DNA of 52,425 nt from Myxococcales bacterium (GCA_023248635.1 JAHFED010000010.1:77275-129699), one strand, 5' to 3'; positions 26,922 through 37,699 are shown, counted from the first letter of the stretch. Program-made: numbers and translations. The notes: generated by a model from the sequence alone, not told the origin.

Positions 26922-26965
26922 ATCCAAACTTCAATGCCCACTTGCAGGGCCACAGTGCTCTCACC

Positions 26966-27880
26966 ATGAGTGTCTCCATGACCAGCCTCCCTTTCGGACT
27001 TCGAGCACTTCTCTGCGCCCTGCCCCTGGTCGGTGCAGCACCCCTGCTCGCTGAGGGCGACGAGAAGCCGGCCGCCACCGAAGACGCCGCCGACGCTGAC
27101 GCCGCTGAAGCTGAAGCAACTGAGCCTCCAACACCCGCCGCAGGGGATCCGAGCGACGTCGGGGCCGGTGAAAAGCCGGTGCTCGAAGAGACGATTTACG
27201 TGGTGCAGGGCAAGCCCTTCCTCGCCCAGGGACACTTCGAGCTGACGCCGCAGATCGCCCAGAGCGTGAACGACTCCTTCACCTCGCACACTGGCGTTTT
27301 GATCTCCGGCCTCTACCACCTGAAGGAAAACGTCGCCCTCGAAGCCACCCTCGGCGTCTTCGGCTGGTGGGACGAGCCCGGCGTCACGAGCCCTCGACTG
27401 GGCGGACGCGACACCGACCTGACCATCGAGCTGAAGCAAAAAGAGAACCTGGCTCCCGAGCGAGTAAAGCTATACCAATTTCCCTATGTCGCCGCCGGCA
27501 ACCTGCAGTGGAGCCCGCTGTATGGCAAGGTGAACGTACAAGAAGTCGTCCTCGGCCAGTTCAATCTCTACCTCTCCGTCGGCGCCGGCGTGATGGGACT
27601 GCAGCTCGAGACCCTCACCCCCGGCATCCCCGACAAGAAGTTCGTGGCGCTCAAGGGCCCGGCTGGCGTGCTGCCCCCGATGGCGTTGACGACGTCGTTC
27701 GGCGGCGGCTTGCGCTTTTATTTCACGGAGTGGCTCGGCGTGCGCGTCGAGGTCCGCGACTACGTCACGCCGCTTTCGGTGTTTCAGAGCGGCGAAAACG
27801 CCGTCGACGATGCCGACGCCCCGAGCTTCGACGTGACCAACACTGTGCTCGCCCAACTGGGCGTCTCGTTCGTGTTCTGA
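26966..27880 (+). CDS. Second outer-membrane beta-barrel protein of the myxobacterial OMP family
   Basis: A 304-residue paralogue of the preceding gene. It has a signal peptide (SLPFGLRALLCALPLVGAAP), a Glu/Ala-rich acidic linker (about 35-75), then a barrel with GNLQWSPLYGKVNVQEVVLG and FGGGLRFYFTEWLGVRVEVR, ending in AQLGVSFVF. ATGs at 26966 and 26978 are both possible. The pair of paralogous barrels followed by a periplasmic TPR-like protein is the gltA/gltB/gltC arrangement of gliding myxobacteria. It is also found in non-gliding relatives, so motility is not proved. Only 12 bases separate it from the next gene. Confidence 0.82.
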   Translation: MSVSMTSLPFGLRALLCALPLVGAAPLLAEGDEKPAATEDAADADAAEAEATEPPTPAAGDPSDVGAGEKPVLEETIYVVQGKPFLAQGHFELTPQIAQSVNDSFTSHTGVLISGLYHLKENVALEATLGVFGWWDEPGVTSPRLGGRDTDLTIELKQKENLAPERVKLYQFPYVAAGNLQWSPLYGKVNVQEVVLGQFNLYLSVGAGVMGLQLETLTPGIPDKKFVALKGPAGVLPPMALTTSFGGGLRFYFTEWLGVRVEVRDYVTPLSVFQSGENAVDDADAPSFDVTNTVLAQLGVSFVF

Positions 27881-27892
27881 GTGGAAGAACCA

Positions 27893-29470
27893 ATGAAGAA
27901 GCTCCTCGTTGCTGCCGCTGTTCTCTCCACTCTCTTGTCTGGCGCTGCCTCGGCGCAGAACCTCGACAAGGCCATCGACGCCTTCAAGGCCGGCGACCAC
28001 GAAAGTGCTGCCGCTGGCTTTTATTCCGTGCTGCGCCTCTCCGAAGACGCCGGCGAGGTCGTCGAAGCCCAATATGGCCTCGCCCGCAGCTTCGAGAAGC
28101 TCGGCTTGAATCTCGCGGCGCTCAAATACTGGAGCGACATCGCCGAGGCCGGCAACGAGCACCCGCACTTCGAGAAGGCCATCGAAGGCCTCGTCAACGT
28201 CGGCGAAGCGCTGCAAGACGACCTCAATATGCCCAAGATCTTAGATAAGGTCTACAACGGGCCCAACATCTCCACGATTGAAAAGATGAACCCCGAAGTA
28301 GTGCAACGGGTGTACTTCCATCTCGGGCGCTACGTCTACAATCGCCAGAACTTCAAAGAAGCTCGCAAGATGTTCAAGGCCGTCAAGGAGGGCAACCCGG
28401 CCTACCCCGGCGCCCAATACATGCTCGGCCTGCTGCGCCTGGGCGTCGGCCAGCCCGACCGTCCGCCGCCCAAGTTCAAGGAGGCCACCGAGCACTTCGA
28501 GAACTGCAGAAACGCCATCCCCAAGGACACCAAGAACCCCAAGCTCGTTGAACTCCGCGACCTTGCCAGCCTCGGATTGGCCCGCCTGGACTACGAGCAG
28601 GCCTACGAGCTCGAAGACGGCGACCCCAAGCGCGACGCCGGCCTGCGCGCCTCGATGCTGGAATTCCAGAAGGTCCCGCGCTTCTCCGATGCCTGGTCCG
28701 AGGCTCTGTTCGAGCGCGCCTGGGCCCACACAGTCAAGAACGATTATGGCCGCGCGCTGGGCGCCCTGCATTCTTTGTCGGCGCCATACTTTCAGGATCA
28801 GTTCTATCCTGAAGCCAAGATCCTGCAGGCAATCATTTACTACTACAATTGCCAATGGGATCGGGTGAACACCATCCTCGACGAGACCAAGTCGAGCTAC
28901 GAGCCCATGGCCGACCGGATGACCAAGCTCGCCGAGAGCAACCTCGAGTACGACGAGTGGTACCCGCTGCTGCAAAAATCGATGGAGCAAAAAGAAGGAG
29001 CCGAAGACGACGCCCTCCTGCCCCGTCGGGTCGCCGCCGCCATCGCTCACGACCCCAAGTTCATGAAGATGGAAGCCTTCCTGAAAGAGATTGATCGCGA
29101 GCGCAAGGTCTTCGAGAAGAACCGTACTTTTGCGAAGTCCGACATGGGCAGCACCCTCGTCGAAGATTTCGACGCCAACGCCGAAGGATACCTGGGCGTC
29201 ATGGGCAAGTTCCTCAAGACCAAGGTCATCTCCGTCGCCGCCGACCTCTCCGACATCTCGACCCGCGCGTCGCTGATCGCCCTGGAGACAAAGACCGCCG
29301 AAGCTGACTGGTTGGAACAAGGCCGCGACATCAACAATCTGGCACGCGCGCGCTTGCCGCGTCCCTTCATCCCAGATGACACCTTTCAGTTCTGGTGGTT
29401 CCGAAACGAGTACTGGATTGATGAGCTCGGCTACTACGAGTTCACCATCAAGACCGAGTGCTTCGAGTAG
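27893..29470 (+). CDS. Periplasmic TPR-like protein (GltC-like)
   Basis: A 525-residue exported protein with a signal peptide (MKKLLVAAAVLSTLLSGAASA) followed by tetratricopeptide-like helices. Examples are LDKAIDAFKAGDHESAAAGF, VVEAQYGLARSFEKLGLNLA and YVYNRQNFKEARKMFKAVKE. It likely resides in the periplasm and docks on the two upstream beta barrels, as GltC is reported to do with GltA and GltB. The start ATG is 27893; a GTG 12 bases upstream is in frame. It is the last gene of the trio; palindromic repeats follow at 29543. Without alignment the orthology to GltC is inference from position, length and repeat type. Confidence 0.75.
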   Translation: MKKLLVAAAVLSTLLSGAASAQNLDKAIDAFKAGDHESAAAGFYSVLRLSEDAGEVVEAQYGLARSFEKLGLNLAALKYWSDIAEAGNEHPHFEKAIEGLVNVGEALQDDLNMPKILDKVYNGPNISTIEKMNPEVVQRVYFHLGRYVYNRQNFKEARKMFKAVKEGNPAYPGAQYMLGLLRLGVGQPDRPPPKFKEATEHFENCRNAIPKDTKNPKLVELRDLASLGLARLDYEQAYELEDGDPKRDAGLRASMLEFQKVPRFSDAWSEALFERAWAHTVKNDYGRALGALHSLSAPYFQDQFYPEAKILQAIIYYYNCQWDRVNTILDETKSSYEPMADRMTKLAESNLEYDEWYPLLQKSMEQKEGAEDDALLPRRVAAAIAHDPKFMKMEAFLKEIDRERKVFEKNRTFAKSDMGSTLVEDFDANAEGYLGVMGKFLKTKVISVAADLSDISTRASLIALETKTAEADWLEQGRDINNLARARLPRPFIPDDTFQFWWFRNEYWIDELGYYEFTIKTECFE

Positions 29471-29542
29471 CCAATAGCCAAGGTCTTCCGCAGCCGGGGC
29501 CGCGCGGAGTAGGCGCCCTGGCGAGAACAGAGTGCTTCCTGC

Positions 29543-29601
29543 TTTGCGCCGTTGGCACGGCTCAAAGTGCTTCCTGCTTTGCGCCGTTGGCACGGCGCAA
29601 A
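29543..29601. repeat. Two tandem copies of the TTGGCA-loop palindrome
   Basis: Copy 1 (29543-29566) is TTTGCGCCG, TTGGCA, CGGCTCAAA. Copy 2 (29578-29601) is TTTGCGCCG, TTGGCA, CGGCGCAAA with perfect 9-base arms. They are separated by GTGCTTCCTGC; the same flank (CTTCCTG / CAGGAAG) borders copies at 4216-4225 in the other orientation. They sit between the GltC-like gene and a thioesterase gene. This is the same family as 4186-4282. Confidence 0.88.
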
Positions 29602-29653
29602 GTCAACGCGGGCGTTGCTTGACAGCGCGACGACGACGACCAACGCTGCCCTC

Positions 29654-30130
29654 ATGGGTCGACCCATCTCCACGGAATACACGCAGGCCAAGAAGCTCCT
29701 GACAGCTGTCCTCGATCCGTCGGGATTGGGACTCGCCTTCGAGCTCGATGGTAACCGCGTCTTCTGCCACGTCGATGCCAACGACGCCTTCTGCGGCAAG
29801 GCCAAAGTGGTGCCCGCAGGCCGCATCCAGGGCGTCGTCGACGATCTCGCGCATGCCACCCTCGCCGCCTTGAAGAAGCGCGTGGGCGTCACCCGCGAGA
29901 GCCGCATTCGCTTCTTGAAGCCCGTGTACGCCGGCGACGTCTTCCGCGCCGACGGCACCCTCTTTCGGGACACGGGTGATCTCTTCGTTGTGCAGGTCCG
30001 CATCAGCAACCGCAAAGAGCAGCTCTGCATCGAAGGGGAGATCGAAGTCTTCGGGCTCACCGCCGATCAAGTTCGTCGCATGACGAGCGATGGCATGATC
30101 CCGCCCGACCTCAAGCGCTTCCTGCCCTGA
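29654..30130 (+). CDS. Hotdog-fold thioesterase (PaaI-like)
   Basis: A 158-residue single-domain protein. The central helix region GRIQGVVDDLAHATLAALKK and the strands RIRFLKPVYAGDVFRADGTL and LFVVQVRISN follow the hotdog thioesterase pattern (helix wrapped by a beta sheet, with FLKPVYAGD typical of PaaI and dehydratase members). It probably hydrolyses an acyl-CoA or acyl-ACP thioester in the cytoplasm. Catalytic residue assignment is uncertain. The ATG at 29654 is used; the frame upstream is translated repeat DNA. A TPR gene follows on the same strand after 70 bases. Confidence 0.75.
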   Translation: MGRPISTEYTQAKKLLTAVLDPSGLGLAFELDGNRVFCHVDANDAFCGKAKVVPAGRIQGVVDDLAHATLAALKKRVGVTRESRIRFLKPVYAGDVFRADGTLFRDTGDLFVVQVRISNRKEQLCIEGEIEVFGLTADQVRRMTSDGMIPPDLKRFLP

Positions 30131-30200
30131 TGGGTCGCTGGAAGCCATCGGGGCAGGCTTCGCGTTGCGCCCTGGGATGTCTCCCGCTAGTGGAGTCGAC

Positions 30201-31031
30201 ATGGCGGACCGAGAGAAGTTCGATCGCATCGCGCAATCGGATTTCCACAACCAAAGAGGCATCGAGCTGGCCGACAGAGGTTGGCTCGAAGAGTCCATTC
30301 GCGAGTTCCACAAGGCCATTGAGCTCGACGCACAGTCCGCCCACGCGCACGACAACCTCGCCACCGTCTACGCCGAAAAGGGCATGCTCCGCGAAGCTCT
30401 CGAGGAGTATTTGCTCGCCATCAACCTCGAGAAGCAGTCGCCGACGGCGCACTACAACCTGGCCTGCTTCCTGGCCACCCACGGCCACGATCTCGCCGTC
30501 CGCGAATACAAAGAGACCATCGATCTGGAGTTTGACTATCCCGACGCTCACCTCAATCTCGGGCTCACACTCGCCGAACGCGGCCTCTTTACCGACGCCC
30601 TCGTCGAATACCAGCAGGCCCTGATCCTCGACCCCGGTGACCCGGTGGCCAAGCACGAGCTTGCCACGGTGCTGATGGACATGGGCAAGCCCGGCGAAGC
30701 CATTCCCCATCTGCGCGAGGTCGTGAAGGTCGAAAGCGACAACCTCGACGCCTGGGTCGACCTCGGCAACTGCTATGCGACGAAGGGCTTCTACTCCGAG
30801 TCCGAACGTGCCCTCGCCCGCGCCCTCGAGATCGACGCCAAAGATCTGATGGCGAACTACCACATGGCTGCACTGCGGGCGGCCCAAGGCGACGCCGACG
30901 GCTGCCTCGAATCCCTGCAGCGGGCCGCCGCCGTCGACAAAGATCGCGTCCGCGTCTGGGTCGAAGGTGACCGCTTCTTCGACGTCGTCAGACGCATGCC
31001 GGCCTTCGCAGAACTGTTCGACGCCGGCTGA
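30201..31031 (+). CDS. TPR repeat protein
   Basis: A 276-residue soluble protein made almost wholly of canonical tetratricopeptide repeats, about six. Examples are NQRGIELADRGWLEESIREF, HDNLATVYAEKGMLREALEE, LNLGLTLAERGLFTDALVEY and VDLGNCYATKGFYSESERAL. There is no signal peptide, so it is probably a cytoplasmic scaffold. The ATG at 30201 has GGAG 5 bases upstream, which decides it over an in-frame ATG 36 bases earlier. It converges on the next gene with a 16-base gap. Confidence 0.88.
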   Translation: MADREKFDRIAQSDFHNQRGIELADRGWLEESIREFHKAIELDAQSAHAHDNLATVYAEKGMLREALEEYLLAINLEKQSPTAHYNLACFLATHGHDLAVREYKETIDLEFDYPDAHLNLGLTLAERGLFTDALVEYQQALILDPGDPVAKHELATVLMDMGKPGEAIPHLREVVKVESDNLDAWVDLGNCYATKGFYSESERALARALEIDAKDLMANYHMAALRAAQGDADGCLESLQRAAAVDKDRVRVWVEGDRFFDVVRRMPAFAELFDAG

Positions 31032-31047
31032 CTGCTCCCGCTGGGCC

Positions 31048-33216
31048 TCAGCCGATGATGCCGTTGCCCACCAGGTCAGCGATGATCCGAACGGTGTCGA
31101 AGCGGTCCATCCCGCTGACCTCGAGGATGTCGTCGTAGGAGAGCGATCCATCCACCTGCGAGAGAATGAATCCCGCGCGGTGGTGCATGTTCATCCAAAT
31201 GACCTCGTCGGGCGGAACCAACTGCCGCGGCACCTTGTGCATGTCGCCGAGCTTGGACTCGTACATCTTGAGCAGCGTCTGCTCGTTGCGCTTGAGGTAG
31301 GCCCGAGCGCCTTCGTGCTGCGGCTGCTTTTTCAGCACCTTCTCGACGAGCTCGAGGGAACCGCTGAAGTCGCCGAGCTCGAAGAGCTCCCGGGCCCCCG
31401 TCATCAAGGCGGTGCATTCGTCGACGGGAACATCGAGCGCCCGTTGCGCGCGCGACAACACCGGCCCGCTCAGTCCTGAGTCCAGCGGGCGCGCGATCTC
31501 GACGGGGGGCACAGATCCTCCCGACGCGCGCTTCAGCAAGGACTCAAAAGCGCTGGCGCGCGGGTTGACGTTGTCGATCTCGAAGCTGACGGCGGGACCA
31601 GCATGGGAGTCCCAAGGGGAGGCGCCAGCGTCGTCGGCGACGGAAGCGCCAGCGGCCACCATCGGGCTCGAGGGAATCTGCAGAGCACCTGGGGCTGCCA
31701 ACAGGGCCCAGGGTGCCCCCGACGTCGACGCGGGCGGGCTCGCGGGGACGACGTCGGGAGGCCGCGGCGGCGACGGCGGGGTGGGAACGACGAGCTCGAG
31801 GAGCGCGCTGGCTTTGACGTCGACGGCTGCAGCTGCGGTCTGTGTCGTCGACGCACTCGGCACCGTCTCAGCGGCGGGCGAGCCGGGTGCCGTTGGCACA
31901 TCAGCAACGGACACCTCGCTCAGCAGGGGCGACGAGGTGAGCGACGAGGGGGGCGGAGCGCCGGGGGCTCGCACCTCGGGAAGGGCCGACATCGCGGGCG
32001 CCTCGTCGAAGTCTTCCCCGAAGCGTCGGCTCGTCCTGACCCCTCGCTCCTCGAGGCGTGGCCCCGGCGTCATGGGAATCAGGATTCTGCCGATCTCGGC
32101 CACTTCGATGTCGACGTCGAACAAATCAGCCCCAGCCGGAGGCAGGGGGCGCGGCGGCGGCGCTCGCTCTGGCGGCGCGCTCGGAGGCAGAGGCGACATC
32201 GCCAAATCTCCCCAAGACGCGTCCAACGAAGCCACGGGCGGCAGCAGGGTCAGCGCAGAGGCCTTCGCCGTCGTCGACCGCGCCTCCAGCGGATCTGCGC
32301 CAGGGGCGCTGCCGGCCGGCGTGCTCCAAGAACGAGCGGCGTTCCACGCATCCGTCGGCGACGGTGACGCATCGATGAACGACGACGGTGGCGTCCAAGG
32401 TGCGTCCGGCGTCGACGTCGACGACCCCGTGTCGTTGTCAACGGCGGCCGCGGGGGTCAACCCGGGCGCGGCGAGGACGGGGGCCGCCGCCGCGAGCTCC
32501 GTCGGCGAGAGCACGATCTCGCCGACGAGCTCGGGGGGGACCAAAGACCCAGCGACGACCGAGGCCACCCTCTCCGCCGGTGCAGCGACGACGTGGCCGC
32601 TGAGCTCGGGACTCGCGACCACAGCTTCGGCAACGACCGGGACGATCTCTGGCGGCACAACGACCGGGGCGGCGAGCTCGGGGGCTGGGACCATTGCGTC
32701 AGCCAGGAGGGGGGCCGCCACCGCCTCGGTGGCGGCAACCGCCTCGACGACGACGACCGCGACCTCGGCGACGACGGGGGTCGCGAGCTCTGGAGGCGCG
32801 GCCTCGACGACGACGACCACGACCTCGGCGACGACGGGGGTCGCGAGCTCTGGAGGCGCGGCCTCGGCGACGGACACCAGGACGTCGGCGACCTCTGCCA
32901 CGGGCGCCGAGGCGGCGGCCACGACGTCCGGGGGCGCCACGGGTTCTGGCGGATCATTCGCCGGTGAGTGCGCGGCGACCCCGGACGGCGCCAGCTTGGG
33001 GCTTGGCGGGGCCGCAGGGACCGCTGCGGCCGCGGGCTCGGGCGGCGCCGCGGGTCCAAGGTGCAGGGCTTCGCGCACGAAGGCGACGTACTGCAGGGCG
33101 GCGGCGTGCTGGGGCTCGACCTCGAGAATGCGGTACCAGCTCTCCAACGCACGGGCTGGGTCGCCAGCGGCGTAATGGCGCATGCCGTCTTCCAACCAGG
33201 TGCTCACGTTGCTCAT
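31048..33216 (-). CDS. TPR protein with long Pro/Ala/Val-rich linker and C-terminal winged-helix-like domain
   Basis: A 722-residue modular protein. Residues 5-52 are a TPR (MRHYAAGDPARALESWYRIL). Residues about 60-600 are low-complexity Pro/Ala/Val/Ser, including an internal 20-residue tandem repeat. Residues about 620-722 contain another TPR (ELFELGDFSGSLELVEKVLK) and a C-terminal module (GFILSQVDGSLSYDDILEVS, then FDTVRIIADLVGNGIIG) of the type seen in many myxobacterial regulatory proteins. It is probably a cytoplasmic adaptor. The ATG at 33216 has only a weak ribosome site. Antisense open frames here are compositional. Confidence 0.8.
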   Translation of the reverse strand: MSNVSTWLEDGMRHYAAGDPARALESWYRILEVEPQHAAALQYVAFVREALHLGPAAPPEPAAAAVPAAPPSPKLAPSGVAAHSPANDPPEPVAPPDVVAAASAPVAEVADVLVSVAEAAPPELATPVVAEVVVVVVEAAPPELATPVVAEVAVVVVEAVAATEAVAAPLLADAMVPAPELAAPVVVPPEIVPVVAEAVVASPELSGHVVAAPAERVASVVAGSLVPPELVGEIVLSPTELAAAAPVLAAPGLTPAAAVDNDTGSSTSTPDAPWTPPSSFIDASPSPTDAWNAARSWSTPAGSAPGADPLEARSTTAKASALTLLPPVASLDASWGDLAMSPLPPSAPPERAPPPRPLPPAGADLFDVDIEVAEIGRILIPMTPGPRLEERGVRTSRRFGEDFDEAPAMSALPEVRAPGAPPPSSLTSSPLLSEVSVADVPTAPGSPAAETVPSASTTQTAAAAVDVKASALLELVVPTPPSPPRPPDVVPASPPASTSGAPWALLAAPGALQIPSSPMVAAGASVADDAGASPWDSHAGPAVSFEIDNVNPRASAFESLLKRASGGSVPPVEIARPLDSGLSGPVLSRAQRALDVPVDECTALMTGARELFELGDFSGSLELVEKVLKKQPQHEGARAYLKRNEQTLLKMYESKLGDMHKVPRQLVPPDEVIWMNMHHRAGFILSQVDGSLSYDDILEVSGMDRFDTVRIIADLVGNGIIG
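32741..32860. repeat. 60-base tandem repeat in the TPR/linker gene
   Basis: Two head-to-tail units (32741-32800 and 32801-32860) differ at one base in 60. A third, degenerate unit follows. On the minus strand each unit encodes the 20-residue pattern PPELATPVVAE plus a Val-rich stretch. Near-identity shows a recent duplication, and the length keeps the frame. Confidence 0.9.
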
Positions 33217-33241
33217 CGCGTCTCAACCCCGCCTGACGTGT

Positions 33242-33293
33242 GCGCCAGCGTCTTGAACCAGCAGTTTGCTATGGGCCGTTGGCACGGCTCAAG
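33242..33293. repeat. Adjacent CAAGACGC-family and TTGGCA-family repeats
   Basis: Bases 33242-33258 (GCGCCAGCGTCTTGAAC) are the exact reverse complement of 40167-40183. Bases 33270-33293 carry GGCCG, TTGGCA, CGGCTCAAG, a copy of the palindrome seen at 4186-4282 and 29543-29601 with a degraded left arm. Both lie in the 142-base gap between the dnaK stop and the TPR protein start, so two repeat families have accumulated at one site. Confidence 0.75.
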
Positions 33294-33358
33294 ACCGCCT
33301 GGGCCAGCCTGAGGGCACTGAATACCGAAGAAAGGTCGCTGGTGGTCACAGCGGCGCC

Positions 33359-35221
<1,863 letters not shown>

Positions 35222-35407
35222 GGGCTCCTTGTGGTTGACACCGCGCATCCTCGCTCTGGTCGGGGGCTCTTTCCAAGTGGGACAGCGAGATGGGGTCCCG
35301 CAGCCCTTTGTGCCGTACCGATGCCCGAAACTCGGTACCTTCTCCCGTCCGGCTGCGGCCGGTGATGTGACCCCTCGCTCCCATCGTCGTCGAAATCTGG
35401 CAGGGCG

Positions 35408-37699
35408 TTGAAGTCCCCGCTGCAGGTGGTGCCCGTGACAGGCGCAGAGATAGGTCCTCCTCCCCCGTCGTCATCCCCGCAGGGCCCGCTGTGGCACCTG
35501 GCCAGCGCCGGCGTCTACGGCGGGTTGTTGGTGCCAGCCGTCGTCATCCCCGACCTCTACAACCAATACACCTTCGCCAAGGCCATCTTCCTGCAGGTCG
35601 TCGTCGCCCTCACCTGCCCGGCCTACGTCGTCCTGGCGTTGCGACATCCGCAGCTGCGTCCTCGGCGCTCGATGGTCACTGTGGCTGCGGCTGCGTGGAT
35701 GGGCGTCGCGATCCTCACCACCCTCGTCGCGGAAGATCGGACCCGCGCCTTCTTCGGCTCCGCCGATCGCATGATGGGGCTCTTTGCCCTGCTCCATCTC
35801 TTTGTCTGGGCCCTGATGGTGCTGGGGACGACGACGACGATGGAGCGTTGGCTGTCGCTGCTGCGGGTCCACACCGTCCTTGGTGCTCTTTTGGCCGTGG
35901 TGGGGTTGGTGCAGCTGGCCGTGCCCACCTTTTTCGTCTTCGGCGGCGTCGTCGAAGGCGGTCGGGTCATCGGCCTCGCGGGCAACCCGATCTACTTTGC
36001 GTCCCACCAGCTCCTCGTGTTCTTCATCGCAGCGCTTTTGTGGAGGCGCGTCGACGGACAACGTGGGTCGTCAGCTTACCTGCTGGTCATGGTGCTCTCG
36101 TTCCTCGCTGTGCTGGCATCTGGGTCGCGCGGTCCCCTGCTCGGACTTGGACTCGGAGCCGCAGCCGCAGTCGTCGTCGTCGTCGTCGCCCGCGGCGCGC
36201 CCCGCGTCGGAGTCGGCATCGCCGGCGCCATCGCCCTCGGTGCCGTTGCCTGGTTGAGCTTGGCGGGCATCGTGGCGCCCCATGTTTCCCAACCCGGCCT
36301 GCGGCACCTCCTGGATCTCAGTGAGCCCGGCCGCGTCGGCTATTGGACCATCGCGGCGCGCGCCATCGGCCTGCATCCGATCTTGGGCGTCGGGCTCGAC
36401 AGCTTCGACCTCGCCTACGTTCTTGCCTACGTCCCGGTGAACGCCTGCACGCCTTTTCACGAGGACCAAGCGCACAACATCGTCTTGCAGACGCTGGCGA
36501 CGACGGGGGTGGTGGGGCTGTGCGCCTGGCTGCTGCTGTGGGCGTCGCTCTTTGCCGCTGTGGTGCGGTCGAGCCCGAGCGTCGGCGTGCGCGCGGCTCT
36601 GATGGGGCTGTTGGTCGGACACCTCACGCAAAGCCAGCTGGCCTTCGATACGCCGTCGACGTGGTCGTCGCTGCTCTTGGTGGGGGCCTTCATCGCCTTC
36701 GGCGCCGCGGCGCACGCTGGGCCATCAACCGGAAGGCCGTCGTCGTCGAAGATGGCCCTCGGGGTCGGCGCCATGTTGCAGCTGCTCGCCGTCGGCGGCG
36801 GATTCTCCTTGACCCTGCGTCCGGCTCTCGCCTCGCGCTCCTTCGAAGACATCGCGGTCGCTCATGCCCGGCGCGACGACACCCTCGCGGTGCAGCGGGT
36901 GCTGGCGAGCGCATCGTCGACGTGGCCCTACGATGAGGAGTGGCTGATTTCGTCGGCGGAATTGCTGCGTCAGCTCGCCGACGAACGGGCCTTTTCCCGC
37001 GTCCCCGATCCTTCGGGCCTCATCGACACCGTCGTCACCCGCGGCGCCGAGATCTTGAAACGCCAGGCGACGGAGGCCCGTCTGGGCCCGCTCTATGGCC
37101 GCATGCTCTCCGACGTCGGCGAGGCCACGCAAAACGATCGTCGACGCACAGCCGCCGAGGAGCAGCTGCGCCGGAACCTCGCGTTCAATCCGCGTCGCAC
37201 CAACACGATGATGGATCTGGCCGATCACCTCGCAGCCACCCACCGCGTCCAAGAGGCGACGCAGCTCTTCGAGCGGGCCCTGGCCGAAAATCCGGGACAC
37301 GGCGAAAGCGAGCGGCGCGCCGGCGTCTTCTTCTGGCGCTCGGGCAACGATCGCCCCCGCGGGGCCGACCTCTTGATCCACGCCACCACCTGCCCCTGTC
37401 TCGACGCCGCCACGCCCCGCCGCATCGCGCAGCTCGCCGAGGCCCACGCCTTCCGCGGCGGCGAAGAGAACCAGGCCGCGCTGCGCGAGATTGCCGGCCA
37501 AGCCGCACGCTTTGGCAGGATCGATCAGCGTTGGACGCTGGCCGTCGCGCGGGTGCTCGAGCGCCGAGACCTCGTGGCCGAACGCAATCTCGTGCTGCGC
37601 GCCTTGCTGAAGAGCGATCCCAAGCAGCAGCGTTACCAGGCGGTCGTCGACGGCAAGCTGGCGCGCATGGCCGAAGCCGAACCGCCGCCGTCACCCTGA
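35408..37699 (+). CDS. O-antigen ligase-like polytopic protein with C-terminal TPR region
   Basis: A 763-residue protein with about 11 membrane segments in residues 28-480, followed by a soluble helical region. The large loop and flanking block GVGLDSFDLAYV, then EDQAHNIVLQTLATTGVVGL (about 320-375), match the Wzy/WaaL (O-antigen ligase) superfamily with its conserved His. The C-terminal part (about 480-760) has TPR-like repeats (LAFNPRRTNTMMDLADHLAA, ATQLFERALAENPGHGESER). Such proteins polymerise or ligate lipid-linked glycans at the periplasmic face. The start is a TTG at 35408; GTG codons a few residues in are alternatives. Divergent from dnaK. The 3' end overlaps the next gene by 9 bases. 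Confidence 0.85.
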   Translation: MKSPLQVVPVTGAEIGPPPPSSSPQGPLWHLASAGVYGGLLVPAVVIPDLYNQYTFAKAIFLQVVVALTCPAYVVLALRHPQLRPRRSMVTVAAAAWMGVAILTTLVAEDRTRAFFGSADRMMGLFALLHLFVWALMVLGTTTTMERWLSLLRVHTVLGALLAVVGLVQLAVPTFFVFGGVVEGGRVIGLAGNPIYFASHQLLVFFIAALLWRRVDGQRGSSAYLLVMVLSFLAVLASGSRGPLLGLGLGAAAAVVVVVVARGAPRVGVGIAGAIALGAVAWLSLAGIVAPHVSQPGLRHLLDLSEPGRVGYWTIAARAIGLHPILGVGLDSFDLAYVLAYVPVNACTPFHEDQAHNIVLQTLATTGVVGLCAWLLLWASLFAAVVRSSPSVGVRAALMGLLVGHLTQSQLAFDTPSTWSSLLLVGAFIAFGAAAHAGPSTGRPSSSKMALGVGAMLQLLAVGGGFSLTLRPALASRSFEDIAVAHARRDDTLAVQRVLASASSTWPYDEEWLISSAELLRQLADERAFSRVPDPSGLIDTVVTRGAEILKRQATEARLGPLYGRMLSDVGEATQNDRRRTAAEEQLRRNLAFNPRRTNTMMDLADHLAATHRVQEATQLFERALAENPGHGESERRAGVFFWRSGNDRPRGADLLIHATTCPCLDAATPRRIAQLAEAHAFRGGEENQAALREIAGQAARFGRIDQRWTLAVARVLERRDLVAERNLVLRALLKSDPKQQRYQAVVDGKLARMAEAEPPPSP

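Noticed and set aside
29549-29570. Sigma-54 promoter, since TTGGCAC resembles a -24 element
   Set aside because: The GC of the -12 element is missing at the required 10-base spacing in all copies; the TTGGCAC is the loop of a conserved palindrome.
31412-33175. 587-codon plus-strand frame rich in Ala, Thr, Ser and Gly, looking like a surface protein
   Set aside because: It is antisense to the Pro/Ala/Val linker of the TPR gene; no signal peptide or ribosome site supports it.
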